From Paguma larvata (taxonomy: Eukaryota; Chordata; Mammalia; Carnivora; Viverridae): a stretch of DNA of 64,000 nucleotides. The stretch lies in the NCBI GenBank assembly GCA_030068075.1, contig CM057832.1:77728002-77792001 (forward strand). The letters run 5' to 3'. The notes under the pieces were generated by a model, which was given only the letters and a program-made list of their open reading frames with translations, was not told the origin of the DNA and made no database searches. Shown here in pieces: positions 32,552 to 43,111 of this stretch. The position numbers were made by a program, and so were the translations under genes. The first letter of the stretch is position 1, and every line of letters begins with the position of its first letter.

Positions 32552-32925
32552 GAAGTTATCCTAGTTTAGGCTGCTATAATGAAATACCATAGACTAGATG
32601 GCTTAAACAACAGACAGTTTTTTCTAACAGTTCTGGAGGCTGGGAAGGCTAAGGTCAAGATGTTGACAGATTTGGTTCTTGGGGAAGGCCGTCTTCCTGG
32701 TTTGCAGGTAGATGGTGGCCATCTTGCTGTGTGCTGATATGACCACTTTGTTGTTCATGTTCACAGAGGAGACAGATCAAGCTACCTTGTGTCTTTTCCT
32801 CTTCTTATAATGGCATTAATCCTATGATGAGGGTACCACACTCATAGGCCCCACCTCCAAATACATCATATTGGAGCTTTTGGCTTCAGCATATGAGTTT
32901 TGGGGGTACACAAATATTCAGTTCA
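32552..32925 (-). mobile_element. MLT1-like (MaLR) LTR, antisense
   Basis: Contains gtttaggctgctataatgaa, atagactagatggcttaaac, agttctggaggctgggaagg, tcttataatggcattaatcc and ccacctccaaatacatcata. This is the reverse complement of an MLT1 LTR. It lies between two retroviral internal pieces of the same orientation. Confidence 0.75.
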
Positions 32926-32939
32926 CAGAGGTCTTTACT

Positions 32940-34258
32940 CAATGGTCATGAAAGCAATGGGGAATATTTTATGTTAATTTCCCAGTATATTCATTTCAAT
33001 CATAAATTTGGGTGCATGGGAATGACCACAGAATGGATTTAAAGATCCTCTGAGCCCACTGTGGTATTCAGTACAAAAGTAGTTTATCATCCGATTCACA
33101 TAGGCTCCCACTGTGGCAGGTTTGATGGCAGCGGTGTTCGGGGCTGCCAGAGATTAGAATTAGCTTCATTGAATCTCCAAGCGATATAAATATTTCCCTT
33201 TCCCTTGATAAATGGCCACAGTGAATGTGCCTTTGAGAGAACTTCTTTAAGAGTACCGACTTCCTCTTGACTCAAGGAGATGCTGGTACTGGGGCTGCAA
33301 ACTGACTCAAGTCTGAAATTGGTTCACAGACCATAACTGTCATTGCCAGATGTAGAATTTTCTGTTATACTGATCATGAAAATGAATGTGCTGCCAATTT
33401 TCATCTAAGGGACCTCAAGGTTTATAAGCCACCTTAGAAATTTTTGCAGGTCAAATCATTCTCATTACCACTTAAGTCTTGCTATCATTATCGTAACTGC
33501 TCTCACTTTGCTTCTTATAGTTAAAAGATGTTACTTGGCCTCTGTTGCTCCAGGATCTCACCATTTCCATTGAAATTGGGAAATTTGTCTCAGCAATAAT
33601 GTCTCCCATCTTCATTTTTGGCCTATAGAAGGCAGACACTAGGATACTTCAAAAAATCCTGGTACTGAGTGTGTTACACCCAATATATCCATTTTAATAT
33701 TCCTATATCCTCGATCTTTAGATTCCTTCATCTACATTTCACCAAGGAATTTCTGGGATCTCAGTTACAGTTAGCAGAGGGCCCATTAGGCTGAGTCTTA
33801 TTAATTAGTCGAGCAATCAGAGTTACTGCCAACTACTCAAACCAGCATAGGGAATCCAGAATCTATTAAGTACAATCATATAAAAAAAAAGATTGGCCTT
33901 ATCTTTTTCCCCCCTGAATTTTGTTTATTACTCTCTGAATCTATCCCCACACATATTCAGGATCATGTTAGTATAAATTTATACAACCTTGAAATTTTGT
34001 TAAGCTGTGTAAGGCCTTAGCTTCTGAATGAGCCTCCTGAAACATGCTAGGATCTGACTTTTATATAGGTTCTGAGGTAATGAGGAGAGGACAGGGAAGG
34101 AATAGAGACTTGACAACTCCTTTTAAGGAAACATGGTGAGGTCTTCAAGTGGGACAGCAAAAATCTTATCAGACATATTGGCAAAAGCTGATAAGGGATG
34201 TTCAATGGAGCTTGAAAGAATGGGTAACTTGAAGTCTTCCAAATTCCTCAAATTTCCC
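32940..34258 (-). mobile_element. Probable ERVL/MaLR internal region, antisense, heavily decayed
   Basis: Continues the orientation of the pol remnant and has the texture of ERVL internal DNA (for example gggcccattaggctgagtct, 33779-33798). I see no intact gag or protease motif. The assignment rests mainly on position between ERVL-like pieces. Confidence 0.35.
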
Positions 34259-34270
34259 ATTCCTATTCTT

Positions 34271-34474
34271 TTTATTTTTTAATGTTTGTTTGTTTGTTTG
34301 TTTTGAGAAAGAGAGTGGTGGAGGGGCAGAAAGAGGAAGAGAGAATCCCAAACAAGCTACATACTGGCACAGAGCCCAACTCGAGACTCAATCCTACAAA
34401 CCTTGGGATCATGACCTGAGTGGGCGTCAAGAGTCAGATGCTCAACTGACTGAGCCACCCAGGTGCCCCTCTTT
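34271..34474 (-). mobile_element. CAN-SINE, older subfamily
   Basis: Left tail gtttgtttgtttgtttgtttt, shortened body (gagaatcccaaacaagctac), head gagccacccaggtgcccc. The duplication attcctattctt is at 34259-34270 and 34475-34486. Confidence 0.93.
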
Positions 34475-34486
34475 ATTCCTATTCTT

Positions 34487-34965
34487 GAGGTTCCACTCTT
34501 TCCAAGTTAGTACTTAATTCTCATATAAGACTCTTGGATGAGGCTGGAATTGAACTTATATTGTATTTTAACAACCCATAGGATCAGACCCTGCAAGTTT
34601 TGTTTGACTATATCTGCCCAGCAGCAGCAGAAGGTAATGTCCATGTTGGGGAAGTCGTGGTTCTCTGACTGTGACTTTGGCCAAGAATTTAAAATCTCAA
34701 GCTTATTATTTCCTTTATTAAAGCTTCCCAGCACAGTTGAAATAGCTAGCTTACATCCCACAGAACCATTGCATGCCCCATGTTTGTCAGACTAGCTTTT
34801 CTTAGCAGTAACTTGGTCATCCAAAGTCCTCTAGTAGCCCCTTCCTTGAAGGTGACCATAGTGACAATTTGACACAGAGTTTCATGAAAATCCATTAGAG
34901 AGTTAGTGCCCCAACCTCTAATGCTAACCAGCACTCACTGATTTTATACCTAACCAGAATAGATA
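34487..34965 (-). mobile_element. Possible continuation of the ERVL-type internal region
   Basis: Positioned between the SINE and a sense MLT1 LTR. Short frames on both strands (34507-34934) are not recognisable. Assigned weakly by context. Confidence 0.25.
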
Positions 34966-34967
34966 AC

Positions 34968-35342
34968 TATTGGAGACTAAATATCTGTGTTCCCCCCTAC
35001 TCCCATTCATATGCTGAAGCCCAGACCCCAGTGTGAATGGTATTTGGAGGTGGGATCATGAGGTCATGAAGGTGGAGTCCCCATGATGGAATCGGTATTT
35101 TTATAAGAAGAGGAAGAAAGACCAGAGTTCTTTCTCTCTTTCTGCCTTGTGAGGACACAGCAAAAAGGAAGGCATTTGCAAGCTAGGAAGAGGGCCCTTA
35201 CCAGGGAATCAAATCAACTGGCACCTTGATCTTGAACTTTCTGGCTTCTAAACTATGAGAAAGTAAATTTCTGTTGTTTAAACACCCACTGTTTGGTGTT
35301 TCGTTTTGGCATCCTGAGTGGACTTATATAATAACTAACATT
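34968..35342 (+). mobile_element. MLT1/MST-like (MaLR) LTR, sense
   Basis: ggagactaaatatctgtgtt, cattcatatgctgaagccca, tggtatttggaggtgggatc, tcatgaggtcatgaaggtgg, cttgatcttgaactttctgg and aagtaaatttctgttgttta match the MLT1/MST LTR order. It is inverted relative to the LTR at 32552-32925. Confidence 0.85.
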
Positions 35343-35356
35343 AAGGTCCCATTTCT

Positions 35357-35567
35357 TCTTTTTTTAATATTTCTTTTTTTTTAATTTTTATTTTAAGGAG
35401 AGAGAGAGCGAGAGCAGGGGAGAGGGGCAAAGGGGGAGAGAGAATCTTAAGCAGGCTCCACACTAGTGTGGAGTCCAACATGGGGCTGTAACCCATGACC
35501 CTGGGATCATGACCTGAGCCTAAAATAAGAGTCAGACGCTCAACTGACTGAGCCACCCAGGTGCTCC
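35357..35567 (-). mobile_element. CAN-SINE, older subfamily
   Basis: Tail ttttaatatttctttttttt, body agaatcttaagcaggctcc, head gagccacccaggtgctcc. The duplication aaggtcccatttct / aagttcccatgtct lies at 35343-35356 and 35568-35581, at the very edge of the MLT1 LTR. Confidence 0.9.
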
Positions 35568-35581
35568 AAGTTCCCATGTCT

Positions 35582-36000
35582 TAAGTGGTCCATTTATGGC
35601 AGAAATTTCTGGTACAAATTTCCATATGCGCAAGTATTATTAGTTGCAGATAACAAAATCTACTCTAGGTAGTTTAAACAGAAAGTGATTAATTTTATAG
35701 CATTAAGTAGCATATGATATTTCCAAGAGGACCAGGGAGCTAAGTTTGGATACTGTATAATCAGGAAACATGGCTTAGAGAAACTCTAAACCACTTTGGA
35801 ATTATTTTAATGAATTTTTTTTGGTTGCTATTGCTTGCCACTTAACATCTATGATGAGGAGAGGACAGGGATGTTAATCTATGATGTTAATGGCATGAGA
35901 GTGGAACCTTGGCCATAGTTGCCCTGGGAGATCCAAATGCCTCTTCTTGTGGGGAAAGCTGATCTCTGCACCTCTCATTGTTTGGTTTGCATTACAAGTC
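35582..36000. other. Unassigned, possibly an old repeat
   Basis: The stretch around gcagataacaaaatctactc then gtagtttaaacagaaagtga resembles a dispersed mammalian repeat that I cannot name. No gene. Confidence 0.3.
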
Positions 36001-36990
36001 TCTAAAAGGTATTTTTATAAGAGAATCTGGGTCATGTAGACATTAGCTTTCTAGTACATGAAGGCGTATACTAAAAAGAGCCTGAAGTGGGTGTTGAGTG
36101 CATCAGTCTGTAGTATCTACTGCCACTTTCATGGAGTCTAATGAGAAATACTTGTGAAGACATAAACAAAGAAGCTTCTTGGTCTGGTCTTTTGTTATCT
36201 AGTTTGAATATTCAAAAAGACCTCTATTTTGGGAATGTAATTCACAGTTATTAGCCGAGTCTCTGTTGGGAAACAACCCATTATTCTAATTCCAGTTTAG
36301 GGGAGGCAAAAAAGTACCATCCTTTAATTTTAATGAGTTGCCCATTAGCACTACGATATTGGACCTGGATGCCTCATTTCCTGACTAGAAGGAGAAGCCA
36401 TCTTTTGTAAGGATGCTTTCGGGAAATCTGGTCATAGGGGAGGAAAACTAGGTTGAAGCTTCAGCTCTTTTTTTTCTTTTTTTTAAGCATTACCCGCCAT
36501 TCGGAATCCAGCCTGTGTGCGTTTCTCAGTTCTCTAAGATCTAGCTGGATGGTTCAGGGCTTTGTTGTTGCTTTCACAGCAAGGAGAAAGTCATAGCACA
36601 GGTTGGCAGCCTGTCGCCCACTGTCTCCCTCTGCGGTCCTCCTGGATTTTGTTCTTCCAATGGCGCGTCGGTTCCTTTTTAACCATCCTAACAATGAAGT
36701 GTGTTTAGCAATGAATGCTGTTTTCTCATAATCTTTCATCTTCTGTGAAAAAGCGATTTGTCATCTCAAATAATAAACTGCAGGGACTCTTGTCCCTCCC
36801 ACACGCCATTTTCCCACATTCTTCTTAGGTCCGAGTGTTGAGAAAAGATCTACAATATTTTTACAAAAATATGATTAAAACGTATTTCTCAGAGCTCCAG
36901 TGACTCTAATAGGAGCAACATGGCCTTTGGATAAGGGCAAGAGCTAAGGGGAAACTGAATGTTTCAATGCCTGAAGGATTTTTCTTTTCT
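36001..36990. promoter_or_regulatory. Transposon-free block, possible regulatory DNA
   Basis: About 1 kb without any recognised insertion in a SINE-dense neighbourhood. It has a local rise in CpG near 36610-36675 (ctgtcgcccact, ctgcggtcctc, atggcgcgtcggttcc). The minus frame at 36554-36739 shows no family resemblance. Regulatory function is inference only. Confidence 0.25.
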
Positions 36991-37114
36991 TCTTCCTCCC
37001 TCTCCCTTCCTTCCTTCCTTCCTTCCTTTCTTCCTTCCTTCCTTCCTTCCTTCCTTCCTTCCTTCCTTCCTTCCTTCCTTCCTTCTGTTCTCTCTTTCTT
37101 TTCTCTTTCTCTCC

Positions 37115-37145
<31 letters not shown>

Positions 37146-37175
37146 TTTTTTCTTTTCTCTCTGTCTTTGTTTGGT
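36991..37175. repeat. TTCC/TTTC polypyrimidine microsatellite
   Basis: A long (ttcc)n run at about 37009-37085 passes into (tttc)n at 37089-37152. Frames of repeated K, E, R, G on one strand and S, F, L, P on the other arise only from the repeat. Confidence 0.97.
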
Positions 37176-37389
37176 AGGAAAAAAAACATTAAAAAATATC
37201 CACTTATGAACCTTGTTCAGGCAAGGAAGAGAAACTATAGACCATATTTTAATGAGAAATGTATTCTGCCTAGGAAAGAAATGTTTGGACAAAACAAATG
37301 GTCAGGCTATTGCTTGGTTAAGAAATAGTAATGTATTCTTTTCTGGAAGGAAAACAAATGTTCTTTAGAAAGGAAATTTGGAACAGAGG

Positions 37390-37560
37390 TTTTTTTGAAG
37401 TAGGTCAGATTCTAACTACTCTACTTTCTATCTATGTAAATTTGGGCTAGTTATTATCTTTTCAAAATGTTCAAGTTTCCACATCAATATAATGGATATA
37501 AATATTAATAACTGTCTATAATTGTGAGTTATTGTGAAGATTAAATGTAATAATGTTTGT
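37390..37560 (-). mobile_element. MIR fragment, antisense
   Basis: tgtaaatttgggctagttat, then atcaatataatggatataaa and gtgaagattaaatgtaataa match the antisense MIR. Confidence 0.65.
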
Positions 37561-37615
37561 TGGTGCCTGGCTGACTCAGTTGGTAGAGAATGTGACTCTT
37601 AATCTCTAGGTTGTG

Positions 37616-37806
37616 GGGCGCCTGGGTGGCTCAGTCGGTTAAGCGTCCGACTTCAGCTCAGGTCATGATCTCACAGTTGGTGGGTTCGAGTCCCACGTCG
37701 GGCTCTGTGCTGACAGCTCAGAGCCTGGAGCCTGCTTCGGATTCTGTGTCTCCCTCTCTCTCTCTCTCTCAAAAATAAATAAAAATGTTAAAAAATTAAA
37801 AAAAAA
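37616..37806 (+). mobile_element. Young felid CAN-SINE inside a SINEC_b
   Basis: Head gggcgcctgggtggctcag and full felid body with a short CT tract. A perfect 15-bp target duplication, aatctctaggttgtg, is at 37601-37615 and 37807-37821. It keeps consensus Pol III boxes (see 37627-37693). Confidence 0.97.
37627..37693 (+). promoter_or_regulatory. Internal Pol III promoter (A and B boxes) of a SINE
   Basis: tggctcagtcgg (37627-37638) fits the A-box consensus trgcnnagyngg, and ggttcgagtcc (37683-37693) is an exact B box. Most other copies in the window have a substituted B box. TFIIIC binding would be expected in principle; transcription is not shown. Confidence 0.6.
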
Positions 37807-37993
37807 AATCTCTAGGTTGTGAGTTCAAGGCCCATCTTGGGGGTAGAGTTTACTTAATAAAAAAAAGTTTTTAAAATATGATAATGTGTAAAATATTTTA
37901 GTGCTGGGATATATATAGCCAAGAGCTCTCATTATTACTGGTGGTTTTTGTAAACATCTTGAACAATGTAAGGTTGCATAGGAACTTTAAACT

Positions 37994-38210
37994 TTTTTTT
38001 TTTTTTAATGTTTGTTTATTTTTGAGAGAGAGACAGAGTGTGTGTGGGGGAGGGGCAGAGAGAGCGAGAGGGAGACACAGAATCCGAAGCAGGCTCCAGG
38101 CTCTGAGCTGTTAGCACAGAGCCCAACATGGGGCTCAAACTCACAGACGGGGAGATCATGACCTGAGCCGAAGTCAGAGGCTTAACCGACTGAGCCACCC
38201 AGGCGCCCCT
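37994..38210 (-). mobile_element. Felid CAN-SINE, full length
   Basis: Reverse orientation. The 18-bp perfect duplication gcataggaactttaaact is at 37976-37993 and 38211-38228. The minus frame at 38016-38504 is SINE antisense continued through a microsatellite. Confidence 0.97.
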
Positions 38211-38245
38211 GCATAGGAACTTTAAACTAGACAGCTTTAAGACCA

Positions 38246-38308
38246 TATGTGTGTCTGTGTGTGCGCGCACATGCACATGTATGTATATGTACACACACAC
38301 ACAGATAC
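38246..38308. repeat. TG/CA inverted microsatellite
   Basis: tgtgtgtctgtgtgtgcgcg changes to cacatgcacatgta and then acacacacacacagatacac, so a TG half is followed by a CA half. The two halves could pair as a hairpin. Confidence 0.85.
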
Positions 38309-38649
38309 ACATACACCAACTTTTTTTAGGTATATATGATTGATCTCTTAGTTGTCTCTGTAAATAAAAATAATTAACAGATACTGAGTCTTTATATGGT
38401 AGATAAATCTTGTGTCTACACAATATTTTTTCTTCCATTTTCCTAAGAAAGTTGTATTGTGCCCTGCTGAAAAAACAAAACAAAACAAAAAACACCCCTA
38501 GCATTCTTATAGTTAGAAGTGGTTGTGTGACATAGTTCTGACCAAGGAAAAGACAGCAGACATTTATGGAAAAGTATTTTCTGGAAAAGTCTTCCTTTCC
38601 TGATATTGCTATCCCCTCTTTCTTCTTGTCATTTCTGGTGCTACTTTTT

Positions 38650-38862
38650 TTTTTAATGTTTATTTATTTTTGAGAGATAGAGAGAGACAGAGCAGGAGCA
38701 GGGGAGGTGCAGTGAGAGAGGGAGACACAGAATCCAAAACAGGTTCCAGGTTCTGAGCTGTCAGCACAGAGCCCAATACGGGGCTCAAACCCATGAACCG
38801 AGAGATCATGGCCTGAGCCAAAGTTAGACGATTAACCTACAGAGCCACCCAGGCGCCACCCA
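38650..38862 (-). mobile_element. Felid CAN-SINE, full length
   Basis: Tail ttttttttaatgtttattta, head gagccacccaggcgcc. Imperfect duplication gtgctactttt / gtgctgctttt at 38639-38649 and 38863-38873. Confidence 0.9.
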
Positions 38863-38873
38863 GTGCTGCTTTT

Positions 38874-39145
38874 TGAGTGAAAGGTTGAGATGAGAATAGA
38901 CGTAGAGCCCCCATCTGGAGGCAACAAGGAGACCGTAGGATCAGGGCCACTCACTGAGGCTGGCAGAGCAGAGAGAAAGAAAGAAGTAACCCAGGACAAT
39001 AGATGACGCTGTGAGGTGTTTTGGGATTTTTGAGATTTTTTGAGGAAACAATAAATTCTTATTTGGTAACCCTTGAAGTAGGTCTTCTGTTATATGCAGC
39101 TGGAACCAATCCCCAACAGGTGATTCTTTCTGTTTGCTAGTAGCA
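38874..39145. other. Unassigned sequence
   Basis: No repeat or gene recognised between the SINE and the MIR. Confidence 0.35.
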
Positions 39146-39149
39146 TGCT

Positions 39150-39335
39150 AATTTGCTTTTCGTGAATTATCTGATTTAACCCTAACACTAGTGCTATCCG
39201 TGAAGTACAAATATTACCCTCACTTAAAAGATTAGAAAAGCTCAGAATTGTTAAGTGACTTGTCTGTGGTCACAGAGCCAAATACATGAAACAGCCGAGA
39301 TATAAACCAAGGTAGTCAGATACAGAACCATTGTT
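39150..39335 (+). mobile_element. MIR, sense
   Basis: attatctgatttaaccctaa, then ctcacttaaaagattagaaa, aattgttaagtgacttgtct and agatataaaccaaggtagtc follow MIR order. Confidence 0.75.
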
Positions 39336-39476
39336 TATCTATTTATGCTTTCATTTCATTCTACAGTGGATTTCAGGCTGCTTTTAAGAACTATGTAAAA
39401 TAAAAGAAACAAATATCAATAAAAGATCAGTCTAAAAAACCCCAAAGTGTTGCTGTTACAGGAAATAATACATTTC

Positions 39477-39719
39477 TTTCTTCTTTTTTTTTTAAATTTT
39501 TTAAAATTAAATTTTTTTAAATTTAATTGAGAGACAGAAAGAGAGACAGAGCACAAACAGGGGTGGGGCAGAGAGAGGGGGAAACACAGAATCTGAAGCA
39601 GGCTCCAGGCTCTGAGCTGTCAGCACAGAGCCCAACGCAGGGCTCAAACTCACAAACTGCAAGATCATGACCTGAGCTGAAGTTGGACGCTTAACCGACT
39701 GAGCCAGCCAGGCGCCCCT
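39477..39719 (-). mobile_element. Felid CAN-SINE, full length
   Basis: The perfect 16-bp duplication ggaaataatacatttc is at 39461-39476 and 39720-39735. The head is gagccagccaggcgcccc. The tail region is an A/T mixture with an extra ttaaattt segment. Confidence 0.95.
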
Positions 39720-39947
39720 GGAAATAATACATTTCAGTAGGAGGCAAAAACCAAGGGGCAGTGACAAGGGGGATAGAACACGGGTATATAGACCATACGG
39801 TCACCCAAGGAAAGATCCATAGTACTAACGTCTGAACTTTCTGGTAGCTAAGGAAAGGTAGAATATATTTTTGTGAGAGAAGAAAAAACAAACCCATTTT
39901 TAATGGGAAACAAAGCTTTTCCATAGTAGGTTCTAAAAACAATTGTC

Positions 39948-40144
39948 AGGGTGCCTGGGTGGCTCAGTTGGTTAGGCGTCTGAATCTTGATTTTGGCTCA
40001 GGCCATGACCTCACAGTATGTGAGATCAAGCCCCATGTCGGGCTTTGCCCTGAGTGTGGAGCCTTCTTGGGATTCTCTGTCTTCCTTTGTCTCTGCTCCT
40101 CCCCTCCCCAAATAAACAAACAAACTTAAAAATAAATAAATAAA
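39948..40144 (+). mobile_element. CAN-SINE, older subfamily
   Basis: Head gggtgcctgggtggctcag, body tgtggagccttcttgggatt, tail of AAACAAACAAAC then AAATAAATAAAT. Probable duplication taaaaacaattgtc / taaaagcagttgct flanks it. Confidence 0.85.
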
Positions 40145-40189
40145 TAAAAGCAGTTGCTAATTTAGGCTTTCGTATGGGACATAAATGTG

Positions 40190-40318
40190 ATTAAGGACCC
40201 TAACCTCAGAGATTTTGATTCGGTATGTCTGTAGTGGGCCTGAGAATTTGCATTTATTCCATGCTTCTAGGTATTACTGATTCTGCTTGTCTGTGGACCT
40301 CATTTTGAGTGGCATAGA
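40190..40318 (+). mobile_element. MER5A-like fragment
   Basis: ctcagagattttgattcggt, then gtgggcctgagaatttgcat, tattactgattctgcttgtc and ggacctcattttgagtgg follow MER5A. Confidence 0.65.
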
Positions 40319-41159
40319 TACAGGACACAGGTCACAAACTTATATGCCCAGAGGTACCAGCCAAGTAATATCAAAGATTGAAGTGGACCTTATGGAAGAC
40401 AGTAGGGAGGGGTTGCTGCTGTAGCAAATTAGGAAGTGAATGCTTCATTTTAAAGGGGTAATAGCTGCTTCTCAACATCAGCCAGAGGCTGTCTTGTGAA
40501 AATTTAGTCAAATATTGCTTGATTTTCAAACATTTCAAGAGACACCCAATTGTTTCAAGATATCCCAAGTGTTATCAAGGGAAAGTTATGTGAAATTTCT
40601 ATTTCTGAAACAGTGTTCAGGCCAAATACACCATCTGTTGGTAAGGGGGCTGTAGGAGGTGAACATATCTTATTGCTTTTGTTGTAATTTCTCTGTATTT
40701 TTTGTGAGTTTTGAAAACTATTTTTCTGCATGTTACTAATATAACCGTTCATGATTAAGGAGTTCCTCCTGAGATAATGTGTGTTTATGGTTTTATTTAT
40801 GTCAGTGACTTAAGACCACTTTTTGTTCCCAATGGAGGTTCTTATTTAAGGGGTAGGTAGGCGGCTAGACTGCAAAAACTCACTCCAATATCTTGAAGCT
40901 GAGGTGTTTGCCTCTATTTCCGTGGAGATCAAGGTTTAATGGGGAATAATTATAGGGATCCGAGATCTTGCAAATGAAATTCTTCTAGATTTTGGTCACG
41001 ATTTCCTGTAAATATGAACTATTTTTCACATAATCTTTTCTTCAAGGTAAATTTTTTTCCTTTCAATAAATGGTCAGAAGAAAAATCTCTGTTCAGAATT
41101 TCTAGAGTGCTTTCTCTTTGTCGGCTGGTAATATGCTAACACATGGTGATAGCACCCTT
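40319..41159. other. Unassigned sequence
   Basis: No confident element; the right edge may be decayed L1M leading into 41160. No gene. Confidence 0.35.
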
Positions 41160-43040
41160 ATTATTTCTTTGATAATTTCTTCCTTTTTGTTTTTCGTTCT
41201 CTGTTTCTAGAACTGCTAATCTTCAGATATCGACCTCTTACACTGACCTTTTAAATGTTTGCTGCGTAGCTTTTATGTGGATACTCATTATAAGATTAAG
41301 GAAGTTCCCTTCTGTTCCCATTTTGCTAACAACTTTTTTGTTTTAAGTCGTATATGGAATTTTAATTTTATCAAGTGATCTTTTTGAGAAAGAAATCTCT
41401 ATTGAGATTTTCATGATTTTCTTCTTGTTAGTATGAAGGCTTTCTTAGACTGATTTTAGATATTAAATCATCTCCACATTACCGAAAGAAACCTTATTTG
41501 ATTAGGGTGTAATCATAATTTTTATGTATTGCTGATTTGATTTTCTAAAATTTCTCTTTATTTTTTATTTTTTTATTAAAAAAATTTTTTCTTAATGTTT
41601 ATTTATTTTTGAGAGACACAGAGACAGAGTATGAACCGGGGAAGGGCAGAGAGAGAGGGAGACACAGAATCCGAAGCAGGTTCCAGGCTCCGAGCCATCA
41701 GCAAAGAGCCCGACACGGGGCTCGAACTCACAGACCGTGAGATCATGACCTGAGCCGAAGTCGGCTGCCTAACCAACTGAGCCACCCAGGCGCCCCTAAA
41801 ATTTCTCTTTAAAAGGAACTTTAGTCTATCATTTTCTTTCTTATAATATATTGTCAGATTGTGGAAGTAATTTATACTGGCTTCATCAAATGAATTAGAA
41901 TTGATTTTTCATATTTATTCTTGGGGAAATAAGGAATATTAAATGATGTTATTATTCCCTCCTTAAATATTTGGAGGATCACTGTTGAGGCCAGGTGAAT
42001 GTACATATTTCTTTGTGGAAAGGTTCTTAATTAAACATTCAGTTTCTTTAATAGATATAATACTATTCAGATTTTCAAAGTTTTCTTGTGTTAGTTTTGG
42101 TAAGTTTTATTTTCCTAGAACTTTTCCATTTCACTTAAATTTTCAAATTAGCCTAAGATAATTTATAATATCATCTGTTTTCTTTTTTTTTTTTTAATCT
42201 CTGTTAAATCTGTGATGGCCTCTTTTTATTCTGGTAATGGTAATTTGTAACTTTCTGTTTTTTCTTGATATGAGTTAGTAGAAGTTTATTAATTATTAAT
42301 CTTAAAAACAAAACAACTTCTGGCTTGGTTAATTTTTTTTCTACTGAATAATTTGCATCCACTTCATTAACTATTTTTTATATCCTTGTCATTTCCTTGT
42401 TTCTTCACTCTTGGTGTGTAATTTGTTTATTTTTCTAACTTGGAGATGTAGTTTTAGGTCACTGATTTTCAGTCTTTCCTAATAGATGCATGTAAGGTAC
42501 TATGGTTCTCCGTATGGACTGTGTTAGCAGCAAATCGTGTTTCGATATGTTATATTTTTTGTGATCACTCAGTTAAAATACTTTCCACTGTGATTTCCTC
42601 TTCGGCCTATATATTATTTAGAAATATATTGCTTAATTTGCAAACATTTAGAGTTTTCTTGTTATCTTTTGATACTGATTTAATAATTAACTCAACCATG
42701 GTTAGAGATTGTTCTCTGTATGACTTCAGTCATTTCAAAATTTGTTGAAAGTTGCCTTATGGCCCAGCATACAGTCAAATTTTTGTATGTTTGCATGTAC
42801 CCTTGTGAGGAATAAATATTCTGCAGTTGTTAGCCGAGTGTTACATAAGCGTTACTTAGGCCAAGTTGGTTAATAGTGTTGTTACAATCTTCTAGATTCT
42901 TATTGACTGTCTACCTTCTTGTTTTATTGATTACTGAGAAGTGTTGAAATCTCTAACTACAATTGTGGATTTTCCTGTTGCTCCTATTAATTTCATCAGC
43001 TTTTTTTGTCGAATACAAATTATAAAAAAATTTTATATCT
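41160..43040 (-). mobile_element. L1M ORF2 interior, antisense
   Basis: Follows the L1 ORF2 region between endonuclease and reverse transcriptase in reverse: tattaatcttaaaaacaaaa then acttctggcttggttaattt (42310-), atgtagttttaggtcactga (42445-), ttaatttgcaaacatttaga (42633-), cttatggcccagcatacagt (42754-) and gttgaaatctctaactacaa (42944-). Many stops. It continues at 48080 beyond a 5-kb interruption. Confidence 0.75.
41561..41795 (-). mobile_element. Felid CAN-SINE inside L1M
   Basis: The perfect 16-bp duplication ctaaaatttctcttta lies at 41545-41560 and 41796-41811. The body retains several CpGs and looks young. Confidence 0.97.
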
Positions 43041-43049
43041 CTATAAAAC

Positions 43050-43111
43050 TTTATTTAAAGTATATTTATTTATTTTTGAGAGACAGAGAGAGGGGGACAC
43101 AGAGAGAGGCC
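43050..43111 (-). mobile_element. 5'-truncated CAN-SINE
   Basis: Only the tail and adjoining GA-rich body are present (atatttatttatttttgaga, gacagagagagggggacac). The target duplication is not clear. Confidence 0.6.

Larger units (their letters stand above)
37562..37875 (+). mobile_element. SINEC_b-type short SINE, split by a felid SINE
   Basis: Left part ggtgcctggctgactcagtt with tgactcttaatctctagg; right part gagttcaaggcccatcttgg and gtagagtttacttaataaa. It is the tRNA-Lys-like subfamily. The insertion is at 37616-37806. Confidence 0.85.

Noticed and set aside
36906..37292. Lys/Glu/Arg/Gly-rich frame, minus strand
   Set aside because: Translation of the TTCC/TTTC microsatellite.
37616..37700. 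tRNA gene suggested by the SINE head
   Set aside because: The tRNA-like head lacks a complete cloverleaf and is followed by the SINE body; it is a SINE promoter, not a tRNA gene. The same applies to all other SINE heads here.
38016..38504. 162-codon minus frame
   Set aside because: SINE antisense running through a TG/CA microsatellite.
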